DNA of 64,000 nucleotides from Thioalkalivibrio sulfidiphilus (GCF_000377945.1 NZ_KB898934.1:1-64000); one strand, 5' to 3'; shown: positions 1-7,275, counted from the stretch's first letter. The notes: generated by a model not told the origin, from the sequence alone. Translations and numbers: made by a program.

Positions 1-6
1 CACTGA
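1..6 (+). CDS. higB: HigB-type toxin, last codon and stop only (partial)
   Basis: The window opens with CAC TGA, a His codon and a stop, four bases before the GTG start of the HigA-like gene. RelE-superfamily HigB toxins of this class commonly end in a Tyr-His dipeptide and are translated just upstream of higA. Only one codon is visible, so the identification rests on position and on the antitoxin partner. The rest of the gene lies outside the window. Confidence 0.35.
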   Translation, partial: H

Positions 7-9
7 AGC

Positions 10-369
10 GTGAAGATGATGACTATCCGACGAGAAGAAATCACCCGCATGGATTTTTCCGATGTGGTGGAGCCCGGCGAGAAACTGCCACCCGTCCACC
101 CGGGGGATATCCTGCTCCATGACTTCATGAAACCGCTCGCACTTTCAGCCAACGGGCTTGCGGCTCGTCTTCATGTTCCCGCCAACCGCATCAGCGGCAT
201 CGTCAATGGCTCGCGCGCCGTGACTGCGGACACCGCACTGCGCCTGGCGCGATATTTTGGCACCACTGCGGAGTTCTGGGTCGGGTTGCAAAAAGATTAT
301 GAGCTCGAGGTTGCCCGTCGGGCGGCCCTAGCCAGCATCGAGAAAGAGGTTTCGCCGAGGGCGGCTTAG
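10..369 (+). CDS. higA: HigA-family addiction-module antitoxin (XRE helix-turn-helix)
   Basis: The product is 119 aa and is the DNA-binding antitoxin of a type II toxin-antitoxin module, expected to neutralise HigB and repress its own promoter. Residues about 27-100 carry the HigA signature: LPPVHPGDIL, then a Cro/CI helix-turn-helix around ANGLAARLHVPANRISGIVNGSRAVTADTALRLARYFGT and the family motif TAEFWVGLQKDYEL. The start may be GTG at 10 or ATG at 16 or 19; the residues before MDF are poorly conserved in the family. It sits directly after the apparent end of higB, as expected for higBA. The family call is secure; whether the module is functional cannot be judged without higB. Confidence 0.88.
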   Translation: MKMMTIRREEITRMDFSDVVEPGEKLPPVHPGDILLHDFMKPLALSANGLAARLHVPANRISGIVNGSRAVTADTALRLARYFGTTAEFWVGLQKDYELEVARRAALASIEKEVSPRAA

Positions 370-555
370 TATTACAGGGGGGGTAGTGGCGGACACGGCC
401 CGCCCTATGGGACCTAACGCTTCGCCGATTCGCTCCGGGCGAATCGGTGTTCAACCCATCCATGGGCCTCACCCTTCGGGCTCCCTTCGGTCGCGCCGAT
501 TCGCTCCAGGCGAATCGGTCGAACCTGGCGCCAGGTTCTCATGCCGCACTCTCAA
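370..555. repeat. Gene-free stretch with short palindromic repeats
   Basis: No gene is seen. It holds GGCGGACACGGCCCGCC (388-404; a near copy lies at 34689-34710), two copies of GCCGATTCGCTCC-R-GGCGAATCGGT (424-448 and 495-519), each an inverted repeat with arms CCGATTCGC/GCGAATCGG, and a perfect 18-bp palindrome GAACCTGGCGCCAGGTTC (521-538). These look like REP-type extragenic palindromes. Apparent ORFs here run across the palindromes and the tRNA and are not credible. Confidence 0.6.
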
Positions 556-604
556 GCCAAATAAAAAAGGGGCCCGCTGTTCGCGAGCCCCTTTTTTATT
601 TGGC
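556..604 (-). terminator. Rho-independent terminator of tRNA-Gln
   Basis: A perfect 18-bp inverted repeat (556-573 with 587-604) with a GC core GGGGC/GCCCC and flanking A6/T6 tracts around a 13-nt loop. On the minus strand it follows the tRNA immediately, and its first four bases are the discriminator G and the CCA of the tRNA. The stem is symmetrical, so it could also stop plus-strand transcription from higBA. Confidence 0.85.
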
Positions 605-674
605 TGGGGGACCAGGATTCGAACCTGGGTTGACGGAGTCAGAGTCCGTAGTCCTACCGCTAGACGATCCCCCA
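601..674 (-). tRNA. tRNA-Gln (anticodon CTG)
   Basis: Read on the minus strand, the acceptor stem TGGGGGA pairs with TCCCCCA and is followed by discriminator G and an encoded CCA. The anticodon stem ACGGA/TCCGT encloses loop CTCTGAC, giving anticodon CUG, which reads CAG (Gln). The T arm contains GGTTCGAATCC. The UGGGG-type acceptor start is typical of bacterial tRNA-Gln. The terminator begins inside the 3' CCA end, so 3' maturation must trim from within the terminator stem. Confidence 0.95.
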
Positions 675-679
675 AGAAC

Positions 680-1105
680 AGTGGCTAGTGGCAAGTCTCA
701 AGTGGCTAGGACTGCTTACGATAGTGCTCAAGCAACCCGTGCAGCATTTTGGACAATTCGGTGGCTTCCTTCAAGTAAGCCCGGGCCGGTGTTTCGGGAA
801 GCAACTTGGCCCGAATCCCAATCATGAGTTGAGTTCTGAGCTCACCGCATGATCCCTTGGCCACCTTCAGGAACTGCACCCTCTCCCTGGATGAATCCCT
901 TTCGTATCCCTCAGCGATGTTTGAGGGAACGGACAGACCGGAACGCACCAACTGATCACTAAAGGACCTGTCCTTACATGTCTGCGTGCATTCGAATAAT
1001 GCAACAGACAAGGCGCAGGCCCTCTTCCAGACATCCAATGATTCGTACGAGTTCGCATCCATGCAGTCTCACTCCTTGAGACTTGCCACTTGCAACTTGC
1101 CACTG
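680..1105. repeat. Family-1 fold-back element carrying an S23-type ORF
   Basis: The left arm (680-708) and right arm (1075-1105) are complementary, sharing TGGCAAGTCTCAAG; both are strings of 7-nt units (GTGGCTA, GTGGCAA, GTCTCAA). The core between them is a single gene on the minus strand, the four-helix-bundle ORF, whose TAG stop lies inside the left arm (CTAG of GTGGCTAG) and whose start lies 13 bp inside the right arm. The same arm sequence recurs at seven other places in this window with short non-coding cores, so this copy looks like the cargo-bearing version of that family. Confidence 0.75.
706..1062 (-). CDS. S23/IVP-type four-helix-bundle protein (cargo of fold-back element)
   Basis: The product is 118 aa and matches the four-helix-bundle family first found as the ORF of 23S rRNA intervening sequences (bIVP/S23): N-terminal YESLDVWKRA, central FSDQLVRSGLSVPSNIAEGYER, then FLKVAKGSCGELRTQL and a C-terminal LLEHYRKQS. 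The family is all-helical and pentameric; the Avd accessory protein of diversity-generating retroelements has the same fold. Its biochemical role is unknown, though nucleic-acid binding is suspected. The ATG is preceded by AAGGAG at good spacing. It stands alone, minus strand, exactly between two arms of a family-1 fold-back repeat, and its stop codon lies in the arm. No rRNA gene is nearby. Confidence 0.85.
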   Translation of the reverse strand: MDANSYESLDVWKRACALSVALFECTQTCKDRSFSDQLVRSGLSVPSNIAEGYERDSSRERVQFLKVAKGSCGELRTQLMIGIRAKLLPETPARAYLKEATELSKMLHGLLEHYRKQS

Positions 1106-1127
1106 CGCCGAAGCGCAGCGAGGCGCT

Positions 1128-1520
1128 TTAGCGCTTACTGAACTGCGTGGCGCGGCGGGCCTTGCGCAGGCCGACCTTCTTGCGCTCGACCTCGCGGGCG
1201 TCGCGGGTCATGAAACCGGCGGCACGCATGGAGCCGCGCAGGGTTTCATCGTATTCCACCAGCGCGCGGGCGATGCCGAGGCGGATGGCACCGGCCTGAC
1301 CGTTGGCGCCGCCACCGGCGGTGGTGGCGAACACGTCGAAGCGGTTACCGGCCTGGGCCACTTCCAGGGGCTGACGGACCACCATGCGGGAGGTCTCGCG
1401 GCCGAAGTAGGCGTCCAGGGGCTTGCCGTTGACGACGATGTCACCCTTGCCGGGACGCAGGAAGACGCGCGCGGAGGCGGTCTTGCGGCGGCCGGTACCG
1501 TAGTTCTGAGTCGTTGCCAT
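1128..1520 (-). CDS. rpsI: 30S ribosomal protein S9
   Basis: At 130 aa it has the usual length. Hallmarks are [19 protein letters not shown] near the N-terminus, [21 protein letters not shown] in the middle and the basic tail [17 protein letters not shown]; the terminal SKR reaches the P-site tRNA in the 30S subunit. It is the second gene of the conserved rplM-rpsI pair, about 60 bp downstream of rplM. No terminator is visible before the fold-back element that begins 23 bp past its stop. Confidence 0.98.
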   Translation of the reverse strand: MATTQNYGTGRRKTASARVFLRPGKGDIVVNGKPLDAYFGRETSRMVVRQPLEVAQAGNRFDVFATTAGGGANGQAGAIRLGIARALVEYDETLRGSMRAAGFMTRDAREVERKKVGLRKARRATQFSKR

Positions 1521-1581
1521 AAATGTCCTGCCGAATCTTTAAGTCTGGCTTGAGATGCGGCCTGGGCCGCAGTGAAAACGC

Positions 1582-2010
1582 TTACAGCTCCAGCGCCTGG
1601 GGCTGCTGGGCGGTGTGCTTGTGCTCAGTGCCGGCGTAGACCTTGAGCTTCTTGAACATGGCCCGACCCAGGGGGTTCTTGGGCAGCATGCCCTTCACCG
1701 CAAACTCGATGGCACGCTCGGGGGCGCGCTCCATCAGCTGGTTGAAGTTCATGGACTTCATGTGGCCGATGTAACCGGTGTGGTGGTAGTACATCTTGTC
1801 CTGGGCCTTCTTGCCGGAGACACGCACCTTGTCGGCATTGATGATGACGATGTAGTCACCGGTATCCACGTGGGGGGTGTATTCGGGCTTGTGCTTGCCA
1901 CGCAGACGACGAGCCACTTCGCTGGCCAGGCGACCCAGGGTTTTGCCGGAGGCATCCACCAGGTACCAGTCGCGTTTGACTTCAGCAGGCTTGGCGCTAA
2001 AGGTCTTCAT
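1582..2010 (-). CDS. rplM: 50S ribosomal protein L13
   Basis: The 142-aa product starts [20 protein letters not shown] and contains the L13 signatures [14 protein letters not shown] and [21 protein letters not shown]. The frame stays open upstream, but those 44 codons cross a fold-back repeat and do not look like protein; the ATG gives the standard L13 length. L13 is an early-assembly protein of the large subunit and, in E. coli, represses its own rplM-rpsI mRNA. A fold-back repeat sits 46 bp upstream, between the gene and its probable promoter/leader. Confidence 0.98.
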   Translation of the reverse strand: MKTFSAKPAEVKRDWYLVDASGKTLGRLASEVARRLRGKHKPEYTPHVDTGDYIVIINADKVRVSGKKAQDKMYYHHTGYIGHMKSMNFNQLMERAPERAIEFAVKGMLPKNPLGRAMFKKLKVYAGTEHKHTAQQPQALEL

Positions 2011-2055
2011 GCAATACTCCAAGGCACTTCCTGTTCGGGAAAGAGCGGGATAATA

Positions 2056-2172
2056 CAGTGGCAAGTAGCAAGTCTCAAGTGGCAAGGGAAAACATCCTCT
2101 CCATCCCCCGCTTTCGGGGGAGGATCGGGGGCACCTTGCCACTTGAGACTTGCCACTTGAGACTTGCCACTG
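2056..2172. repeat. Family-1 fold-back element in the rplM 5' region
   Basis: The left arm (2056-2087) and right arm (2134-2172) pair through CAGTGGCAAGT, CTCAAGTGGCAAGG and variants; the right arm has one extra 14-nt period. The 46-bp core contains a second hairpin, CCCCCGCTTTCGGGGG. The outer right boundary reads CCACTGCTTTT, like those of the copies near 10957 and 36637. The element would lie in the rplM-rpsI 5' UTR if the promoter near 2307 is the real one. Confidence 0.85.
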
Positions 2173-2187
2173 CTTTTAATGCCGGGC

Positions 2188-2215
2188 AAAAAAAAGCGCG
2201 GCACTGGGCCGCGCT
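2188..2215 (-). terminator. Strong intrinsic terminator or attenuator hairpin upstream of rplM
   Basis: On the minus strand AGCGCGGC-CCAGT-GCCGCGCT is followed by eight T residues. The stem is perfect and GC-rich, a textbook intrinsic terminator. It lies about 95 nt downstream of a TTGACA box and 178 bp upstream of the rplM start, so it ends a short transcript or acts as an attenuator for rplM-rpsI. Confidence 0.8.
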
Positions 2216-2312
2216 AATAACCACCAAAGGAGGATGGAGGAGTCCACTGAGTCCGGGGAGGGCCCGGAATTCAGTATGTGATTAGTTTCTAATATTAGAT
2301 TGCGGCTGTCAA
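2216..2312 (-). promoter_or_regulatory. Promoter plus leader RNA with candidate Trp-Trp leader peptide
   Basis: On the minus strand TTGACA occupies 2312-2307, followed by AT-rich DNA (TAATATTAGAAACTAAT) that could hold the -10. The RNA would form one hairpin (ACUGA...CCGGG/CCCGG...UCAGU). It then runs through CTT TGG TGG TTA TTA GCG CGG directly into the terminator stem. A GTG-started ORF reads V-D-S-S-I-L-L-W-W-L-L-A-R-P-S-A-A-L and continues through the terminator to a TAA. Tandem Trp codons abutting a terminator resemble amino-acid attenuators, but no trp gene lies downstream and no clear ribosome-binding site is seen. This part is speculative. Confidence 0.4.
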
Positions 2313-2471
2313 CAGGAATTTGATCGCAAAACCGGGGATCGGGGTTGGCGGGGACGAACGGCCTGTTTCGGGGGATGAGCGGCGCGCTGAGTGGCGTGGC
2401 GGCATGCCGCTGGAGCGAATCGGGGGTGGGCTGGGAGGTGGCGGCTGTTCGCGGCGGGGTCGCAGTTCAGG

Positions 2472-2605
<134 letters not shown>

Positions 2606-2608
<3 letters not shown>

Positions 2609-2911
2609 AATCCGCAGGCGCTCCACCACCCGGCCGTGGACCAGGTGCTCCTGGAGGATCTCCTCCACGTCCTGTTCGTCCACGTAGGTGTACCAGACGC
2701 CTTCGGGGTAGACCACGGCCACGGGGCCCTCGTTGCAGCGGTCCAGACAGCCGGCGGTGTTGACCCGTACCCCGCCCTTGCCGGTGATGCCCAGCTCCTT
2801 GGCGCGCTGCTTGGCGTAGGCGCGGATCTGGCTGGCGCCGTAGTTTTCACAGCAGTTGCCGTCTTCCCGGCAGTTGGTGCAGAAGAAGATGTGGCGCTGG
2901 TAGTAGGACAT
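2606..2911 (-). CDS. Thioredoxin-like [2Fe-2S] ferredoxin
   Basis: The 101-aa product resembles Shethna/Aquifex-type thioredoxin-fold ferredoxins and the NuoE-like C-terminal domain. The cluster ligands are probably Cys11 and a Cys of the DGNCCENYG motif, plus two in NTAGCLDRCNEGPVAVVYPEGVWY, which is diagnostic of the family. Such proteins are small cytoplasmic electron carriers; the redox partner is not identifiable here. The gene ends -ERLRI with TAG, and that TAG is the outer end of a family-1 fold-back arm. Its downstream flank was therefore probably replaced by the repeat, with little or no loss of coding sequence. Confidence 0.85.
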
Positions 2912-2933
2912 GGACGGGCGGCTCCGGCAGGGT

Positions 2934-3671
2934 TTACCAGAAATTGTAAACCAGGCTGACCGCGGTGATGGTGTCGGTTTTCTCCCGCTCGGGCGGCACG
3001 TCGGTGTTGTGCTTGGCGGTGAGCGACAGGCGCATGGCCAGCTTGCTGTTGATGGCGGCGGTCAGGGAGGTCACCGACTCGATCTCGGTGTTGTCGTTGC
3101 CGCTCTGGATGAGCAGGTCCTGGCCCAGCCTGGCGGTCTCGCTGAGGCGGTGTTCGAAGGACAGGGCGCCGCGCAGGATGGCGTCATCATCGCGCTCACC
3201 GGATTCGAGCCTGCTCTGGCGGTAACCGGCACCGGCCTCGAGTTCCAGGCGGGTGCGGTCGGTGTCGATGACCCGGCGACCGTAACCGGCGGCGACCGAG
3301 GACTGGTAGTCATAGCCACTGAAGCGATCCTTCTCGTAGCGCAGGGCGGCGAAGAGGTATTCCCGGGGGCGGAATTTCCAGTCGCTCTTGAAGTTGCCCA
3401 CGTAGCGCTCGGCGGTGGAGGTCCCCTCTTCCGAACGCCTCAGCGCCTCCAGTTGCCCGGTGTGGCGCCAGGATGCTTCCTCGTAGCGCAGGCGGGTCTT
3501 GGCATTGATGGTCTCGGCCTCTGTGTTGCCGCTGGTCCAGACGGCGCCCAGCTCGGCAAAACCGCTCCAGCCCTCGTCGCCCCAGTCATCGGCGTGAACG
3601 GGCGTCAGGGCCAGCAGGCCGGCACCCAGGAGGCTGGTAGAATAGGTGATCGCTTGCTTCATGAAAGGCAC
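2934..3671 (-). CDS. DUF481 (YdiY-like) outer-membrane beta-barrel protein
   Basis: The product is 245 aa from a GTG start (MPFMKQAITYS) placed 5 nt after AGGAGG; the alternative ATG three codons on gives 242 aa but worse spacing. Residues 1-27 are a signal peptide ending THAD-like (PVHA/DD). The mature part shows amphipathic alternation with repeated motifs (ELGAVWTSGNTEAETINAKTRL, YEKDRFSGYDYQSSVAAGYG) and ends in aromatic VSLVYNFW, typical of outer-membrane barrels recognised by BamA. DUF481 proteins are salt-induced outer-membrane proteins of unknown function. The family is clear; the role is not. Confidence 0.85.
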   Translation of the reverse strand: MPFMKQAITYSTSLLGAGLLALTPVHADDWGDEGWSGFAELGAVWTSGNTEAETINAKTRLRYEEASWRHTGQLEALRRSEEGTSTAERYVGNFKSDWKFRPREYLFAALRYEKDRFSGYDYQSSVAAGYGRRVIDTDRTRLELEAGAGYRQSRLESGERDDDAILRGALSFEHRLSETARLGQDLLIQSGNDNTEIESVTSLTAAINSKLAMRLSLTAKHNTDVPPEREKTDTITAVSLVYNFW

Positions 3672-3744
3672 GCTTTCCTCCTGTTTGGCTTTCAAAACAA
3701 GCGGGTTACCTTAACAGACGAGCGGGATCTCTCCCGATTCCCCC

Positions 3745-4998
3745 ATGAATCACAGGCTTAAAGACACTGATCGCTGCGTCATGTGCGGGCTGTGCCTGCC
3801 CCACTGCCCCACCTACGGCCTGAGCCGCCAGGAGGGGGATTCACCCCGGGGCCGAATCAGCCTGATGCAGGGGCTGGCCAGCGGACGGCTGCAGGCGGAC
3901 GACAAGGTGACCGGCCACCTGGACGGCTGCCTGGAATGCCGGTCCTGCGAATCGGTGTGCCCGTCCGGCGTACCCTTCGGGCGGCTGATGGACGAGGCGC
4001 GCGCCCTGTTGCGGGAACAGCGCCCGGACCGCCCCGAACTGCCCGGCATCGCCCGACCGATGCTGCGCGGCGACGCCACGGGCCGGTTCATGGCGGGACT
4101 TCTGCACACCGGGCAGCGCCTGGGGCTCCCGGGGGCACTGGGGCATCTGCCGGGTGTGTCCGGCAAGGCGTCGGCCCGCGCCCTGGCATTGCTGCCCCGC
4201 CAGGCCACCCCGACTGCGCCTCGCGGCACGCACACGCCCGCCGGGGAGTCCCTCGGCACGGTGCAGTTGTTCATCGGCTGCACCGGCAACGCCTTCGAGG
4301 GCAGGTCGCTGGCGGCCGCCCGGGACCTGCTGCTGGCCCTGGGTTACCGGGTGGAGGTGCCGAGGGCACAGGGCTGCTGCGGGGCCCTTGACCTGCATGC
4401 AGGCAAGCCGGAGGCCGCCCGGCGACTGGCGGCAGGCAATCTCGCCGCCTTCGGCGCGTCGGATGTGCCCGTCATCAGCCTAAACAGCGGCTGCCGGACC
4501 CAACTCAGGGAATACGAGGCGCTGATCCCGGAGGGCGCGGCGCTGGCGGGCCGGGTGCGGGACCTGTACGGATTCCTGATGGAGCACGAGGAGCGGCTGT
4601 TCGGCGAGCAAGGTTTAATTCGCCCGATGCCCCCCGAGAGCAGGACCATGCGGGTGGCGGTGCACCTGCCCTGCACCCTGCGCAACGTGCTCAGGGAGCA
4701 GGGAGCGATGCTCGCCCTGCTCAGGCGCGTGCCGGGGCTGGAAGTGGTGGAGCTGGAGGGCAACGAACGCTGTTGCGGGGCCGCCGGGGCCCATATGTTC
4801 ACCCACCCGGAGACCGCCGACGCCCTGCTCTCGCCCAAGATCGAGGCGGTCCGGCGCCAGGCGCCGGAGGCCATCATCACGGCCAACATCGGTTGCAGCC
4901 TGCATTTCCAGGCGGGTCTGCGTCGGGCGGGGCTTGAGGTGCCGGTGATGACGCCGGCGGAGTGGCTTGTCAGCCAGTGGCAAGTCTCAAGTGGCTAG
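3745..4998 (+). CDS. glcF: GlcF-type iron-sulfur subunit (two [4Fe-4S] plus two CCG domains)
   Basis: The 417-aa product has two ferredoxin-type motifs, CVMCGLCLPHCP and CLECRSCESVCP (residues 11-75). Two cysteine-rich CCG domains follow, with QGCCGALDLHAGKPEAA near 210 and NERCCGAAGAHMFTHPE near 345. This matches the Fe-S subunit of glycolate oxidase, which passes electrons to quinone; in an autotroph it would serve phosphoglycolate salvage. No glcD/glcE lies adjacent, so another flavoprotein partner is possible. The last seven codons (QWQVSSG and stop) are family-1 repeat sequence, so the native C-terminus has been replaced. Confidence 0.8.
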   Translation: MNHRLKDTDRCVMCGLCLPHCPTYGLSRQEGDSPRGRISLMQGLASGRLQADDKVTGHLDGCLECRSCESVCPSGVPFGRLMDEARALLREQRPDRPELPGIARPMLRGDATGRFMAGLLHTGQRLGLPGALGHLPGVSGKASARALALLPRQATPTAPRGTHTPAGESLGTVQLFIGCTGNAFEGRSLAAARDLLLALGYRVEVPRAQGCCGALDLHAGKPEAARRLAAGNLAAFGASDVPVISLNSGCRTQLREYEALIPEGAALAGRVRDLYGFLMEHEERLFGEQGLIRPMPPESRTMRVAVHLPCTLRNVLREQGAMLALLRRVPGLEVVELEGNERCCGAAGAHMFTHPETADALLSPKIEAVRRQAPEAIITANIGCSLHFQAGLRRAGLEVPVMTPAEWLVSQWQVSSG

Positions 4999-5048
4999 TG
5001 GCAAGGGAAAGCCTTCGACCTTCCTTGCCACTAGCCACTTGAGACTTG
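4975..5048. repeat. Family-1 fold-back element fused to the glcF 3' end
   Basis: The 26-bp arms 4981-5006 and 5023-5048 are perfectly complementary (CAAGTCTCAAGTGGCTAGTG and on) around a 16-nt loop. The left arm is read as the C-terminal codons and TAG stop of glcF; the right arm ends 13 bp before the coq7 ATG. In mRNA it would be a long hairpin that could act as a terminator or RNase III site. Confidence 0.95.
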
Positions 5049-5061
5049 TACCTTTATTGCC

Positions 5062-5703
5062 ATGCGACACCTGACCCCCATCGATCGACTGCTGTGCGGC
5101 GCGGACAACGCGCTGCGCACCCTGTTTGCCACGCCGGCCGGAACCGGCCGGCCCGTGCCCGGCGCGGATCTCCCCGAGGCGGAACTGAGCGATGCCGAAC
5201 GCACCCATGCGGGACGGCTGATGCGCGTGAACCATGCCGGCGAGGTTTCCGCCCAGGGCCTGTACCAGGGCCAGGCGCTCACCGCCCGCAACGCGGTGGT
5301 GCGGGAGAACATGGAGCGTTCCGCCGAGGAGGAGAACGATCACCTGCGCTGGTGCCAGGCGCGCATGGACGCCCTGGGTGCACACCGCAGCTATCTCAAC
5401 CCGCTCTGGTACGCGGGCTCCTTCACGCTGGGTGCCATTGCGGGCCTGGCCGGTGATCGCTGGAGCCTGGGTTTCGTCGGCGAGACGGAACGCCAGGTGG
5501 AACACCACCTGGACGAACACCTGGACACCCTGCCCGAGGCCGACGCCCGTTCCCGGGCGGTGCTCGCGCAGATGCGCGAGGACGAGATCCACCACGGCGT
5601 CAAGGCCATGGACCTGGGCGGTGCGGAATTGCCGTGGGTGGTGCGGAAGGTGGTGATGCCGGCCGTGTCGAAGGTGATGACGCGCACGGCTTATTGGATA
5701 TAA
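5062..5703 (+). CDS. coq7: 3-demethoxyubiquinol 3-hydroxylase (Coq7)
   Basis: The 213-aa di-iron oxygenase performs the last hydroxylation of ubiquinone synthesis at the inner membrane face. The ferritin-like ligands are visible as Glu61 (HAGEVSAQ), Glu91 and His94 (EENDH), Glu143 (GETERQVEHH), and Glu175 and His178 (EDEIHHG). N-terminal RHLTPIDRLL and C-terminal TRTAYWI are typical. The start is 13 bp after a fold-back arm with no strong Shine-Dalgarno, suggesting the native leader was displaced. A coq7-speD-OsmC-crp-trpCDG neighbourhood is also found in Pseudomonas. Confidence 0.95.
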   Translation: MRHLTPIDRLLCGADNALRTLFATPAGTGRPVPGADLPEAELSDAERTHAGRLMRVNHAGEVSAQGLYQGQALTARNAVVRENMERSAEEENDHLRWCQARMDALGAHRSYLNPLWYAGSFTLGAIAGLAGDRWSLGFVGETERQVEHHLDEHLDTLPEADARSRAVLAQMREDEIHHGVKAMDLGGAELPWVVRKVVMPAVSKVMTRTAYWI

Positions 5704-5713
5704 AGGCGCCAGT

Positions 5714-5820
5714 TACTAGAGGCAAGATACAAGAGGCAAGAAAAGGCCACGCTGCCCGGATTCACAACGAGGCAAGCCCAAGCCCCTCTTGTCTCTAGCA
5801 ACTTGCCTCTTGTCTCTAGA
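5714..5820. repeat. Family-2 fold-back element between coq7 and speD
   Basis: The left arm (5714-5740, ACTAGAGGCAAGATACAAG and on) and right arm (5786-5820) are complementary strings of 7-nt units AAGAGAC, AAGAGGC and AAGATAC. The core is 45 bp and non-coding. The right arm ends TCTCTAGA, and its CTA is the TAG stop of speD read on the minus strand. The two flanking genes converge, so it lies between their 3' ends. Confidence 0.88.
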
Positions 5821-6658
5821 TCTTCCCTATATTCTTGCCGTAGAAGATCTCCGCCATCTCCCGCTGCAGGAGGCGCTCGATGCGCTTGAGCTCCTTGGGG
5901 GAGTAGTCTTCCTTGCCCATGCCGAACAGGTACTGATCGATGTCGAACTCCTTGATCAGCATCTTGGTGTGGAACAGGTACTCCTGGTAGACGTTCACAT
6001 CCACCATCTGGTAGCGGTCCTGGGTGTCCTTGGACAGGAAGTTCTGGATGGAATTGATCTTGTGGTCGATGAAGTGCTTCTTGCCGCGGATGTCGCGGGT
6101 GAAGCCGCGCACCCGGTAGTCCATGATGACGATGTCGGACTCGAGGCTGTGGATCAGGAAGTTCAGGGCGCGCAGGGGCGAGATGCGCCCGCAGGTGGAG
6201 ACGTCGATGTCCGCCCGGAAGGTGCTGATGCCGCCGGCGGGATGGCTCTCGGGATAGGTGTGGACCGTGATGTGGCTCTTGTCCAGGTGCGCGAGCACGG
6301 TCTCGGGCAGCGGGCCGGGACCCGGGCCCTCGGTGTAACCGATCTTCTCCGTGGCGATGGGCTCCTCGGAGATCAGCATGGTGACGCTGGCGCCCTGGGG
6401 GTCATAGTCCTGGCGGGAGATGTCCAGGATGTTGGCGCCGATGATGTTGGCCACCTCGGTGAGGATCTGGGTGAGCCGCTCGGCGTTGTAGGCCTCGTCG
6501 ATGTACTCGATGTACTCGCCACGATGCTGCTCGCTGGGCGCGTAGCAGATGTCGTAGATGTTGAAGCTCAGGCTCTTGGTGAGGTTGTTGAACCCGTGGA
6601 GCTTGAGGCGCTTATCGTGGCGTGTCACCAATGTCCGATCCCCCGCAAAAAGTCGCAT
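5816..6658 (-). CDS. speD: S-adenosylmethionine decarboxylase proenzyme (E. coli type)
   Basis: The 280-aa pyruvoyl enzyme makes decarboxylated SAM for spermidine synthesis. It is collinear with E. coli SpeD from [16 protein letters not shown] on, with [20 protein letters not shown] and the autocleavage site HLDK-Ser128[12 protein letters not shown]; Ser128 becomes the pyruvoyl group. [16 protein letters not shown] and RVRGFTRDI are also conserved. The first 17 residues ([17 protein letters not shown]) exceed the E. coli start, and a shorter start is possible. The TAG stop coincides with a family-2 arm; a MITE-like element begins 32 bp upstream of the start, leaving little room for a native promoter. 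Confidence 0.96.
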   Translation of the reverse strand: MRLFAGDRTLVTRHDKRLKLHGFNNLTKSLSFNIYDICYAPSEQHRGEYIEYIDEAYNAERLTQILTEVANIIGANILDISRQDYDPQGASVTMLISEEPIATEKIGYTEGPGPGPLPETVLAHLDKSHITVHTYPESHPAGGISTFRADIDVSTCGRISPLRALNFLIHSLESDIVIMDYRVRGFTRDIRGKKHFIDHKINSIQNFLSKDTQDRYQMVDVNVYQEYLFHTKMLIKEFDIDQYLFGMGKEDYSPKELKRIERLLQREMAEIFYGKNIGKI

Positions 6659-6690
6659 TGTAGGGGCATCTGCCCCCGAGTCAATCCAGA

Positions 6691-6874
6691 CTAGCCCGCA
6701 TATCTCACCACCCTTCTACTGCGGCCGCCGATATGCGCGCTGTGACGGGGCGTGCTCCCTGCAGCCGGCTTGACGTAGTGTCGGCTACGCCTGCGCCGTC
6801 TTCCGCTCCGCGCGCCCCGTCACAGCGGCATCTCGACGCCCTCGCTACGAACGGTGGTGAGATATGCGGGCTAG
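6691..6874. mobile_element. MITE-like element with 22-bp CTAG-ended inverted repeats
   Basis: Perfect 22-bp terminal inverted repeats (6691-6712 and 6853-6874) begin CTAGCCCGCATATCTCA. The 140-bp interior holds a second inverted repeat (CGCTGTGACGGGGCG with CGCCCCGTCACAGCG) and no gene. The right terminus supplies the TAG stop of the VOC gene. A second element with the same termini but an unrelated interior lies at 34279-34540. The size and lack of an ORF fit a miniature inverted-repeat transposable element; no transposase is in the window. Confidence 0.8.
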
Positions 6875-7275
6875 CCGCAGGCGCCGGCGATGGGCGGATG
6901 CCAGATCATCTGCACCCGGTTGCCATCGGGATCCCGGCAATAGAAGCTGCGGGCACCGTCCCGGTGGGTGCGCGGGGCGGTGTCCATGGGCACGCCGTGG
7001 CTTTTGAGGAACGCGTACCAGGGGTCCACGTCCTCCATGCGGCGCAGGATGAAGCCCAGGTGATCCAGCCGGGTCTCCTCGCCCGACACCTCGCCCACAT
7101 GCAGGGCCAGGTTGTCGCAGCCGGAGGTGAGATAGAGGTTTTCCGCGTCCGGGCGCCATTCCACGCGCATGCCCAGCAGGTCCACGTAGAAATGCTCGCT
7201 GGCGTCCAGATCCCGGACGAACAGGGCCAGATGCCGCATGCCCGCCGTGGCGGGTGGCCGGTTCACGCTGCTCAT
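6871..7275 (-). CDS. VOC (glyoxalase/dioxygenase) superfamily protein
   Basis: The 134-aa protein is one beta-alpha-beta-beta-beta module pair: MRHLALFVRDLDASEHFYVDLLGMRVEW at residues 13-40 and DHLGFILRRM through SFYCRDPDGNRVQMIWHP in the second half. His15, the acidic residue of the DPDGN loop region and the second-module His are candidate metal ligands. The substrate is unknown. The start overlaps the OsmC-family stop by 4 bp (ATGA), so the two are translationally coupled. The last codon is followed by TAG contributed by the MITE-like terminus. Confidence 0.85.
   Translation of the reverse strand: MSSVNRPPATAGMRHLALFVRDLDASEHFYVDLLGMRVEWRPDAENLYLTSGCDNLALHVGEVSGEETRLDHLGFILRRMEDVDPWYAFLKSHGVPMDTAPRTHRDGARSFYCRDPDGNRVQMIWHPPIAGACG

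Noticed and set aside
386-827. Overlapping ORFs across the higA-tRNA interval
   Set aside because: They run through REP-like palindromes, the terminator and the tRNA itself and have no protein-like features.
6690-6877. Small regulatory RNA upstream of speD
   Set aside because: The hairpin structure is explained by MITE-type terminal and inner inverted repeats; the same ends recur at 34279-34540 with a different interior.
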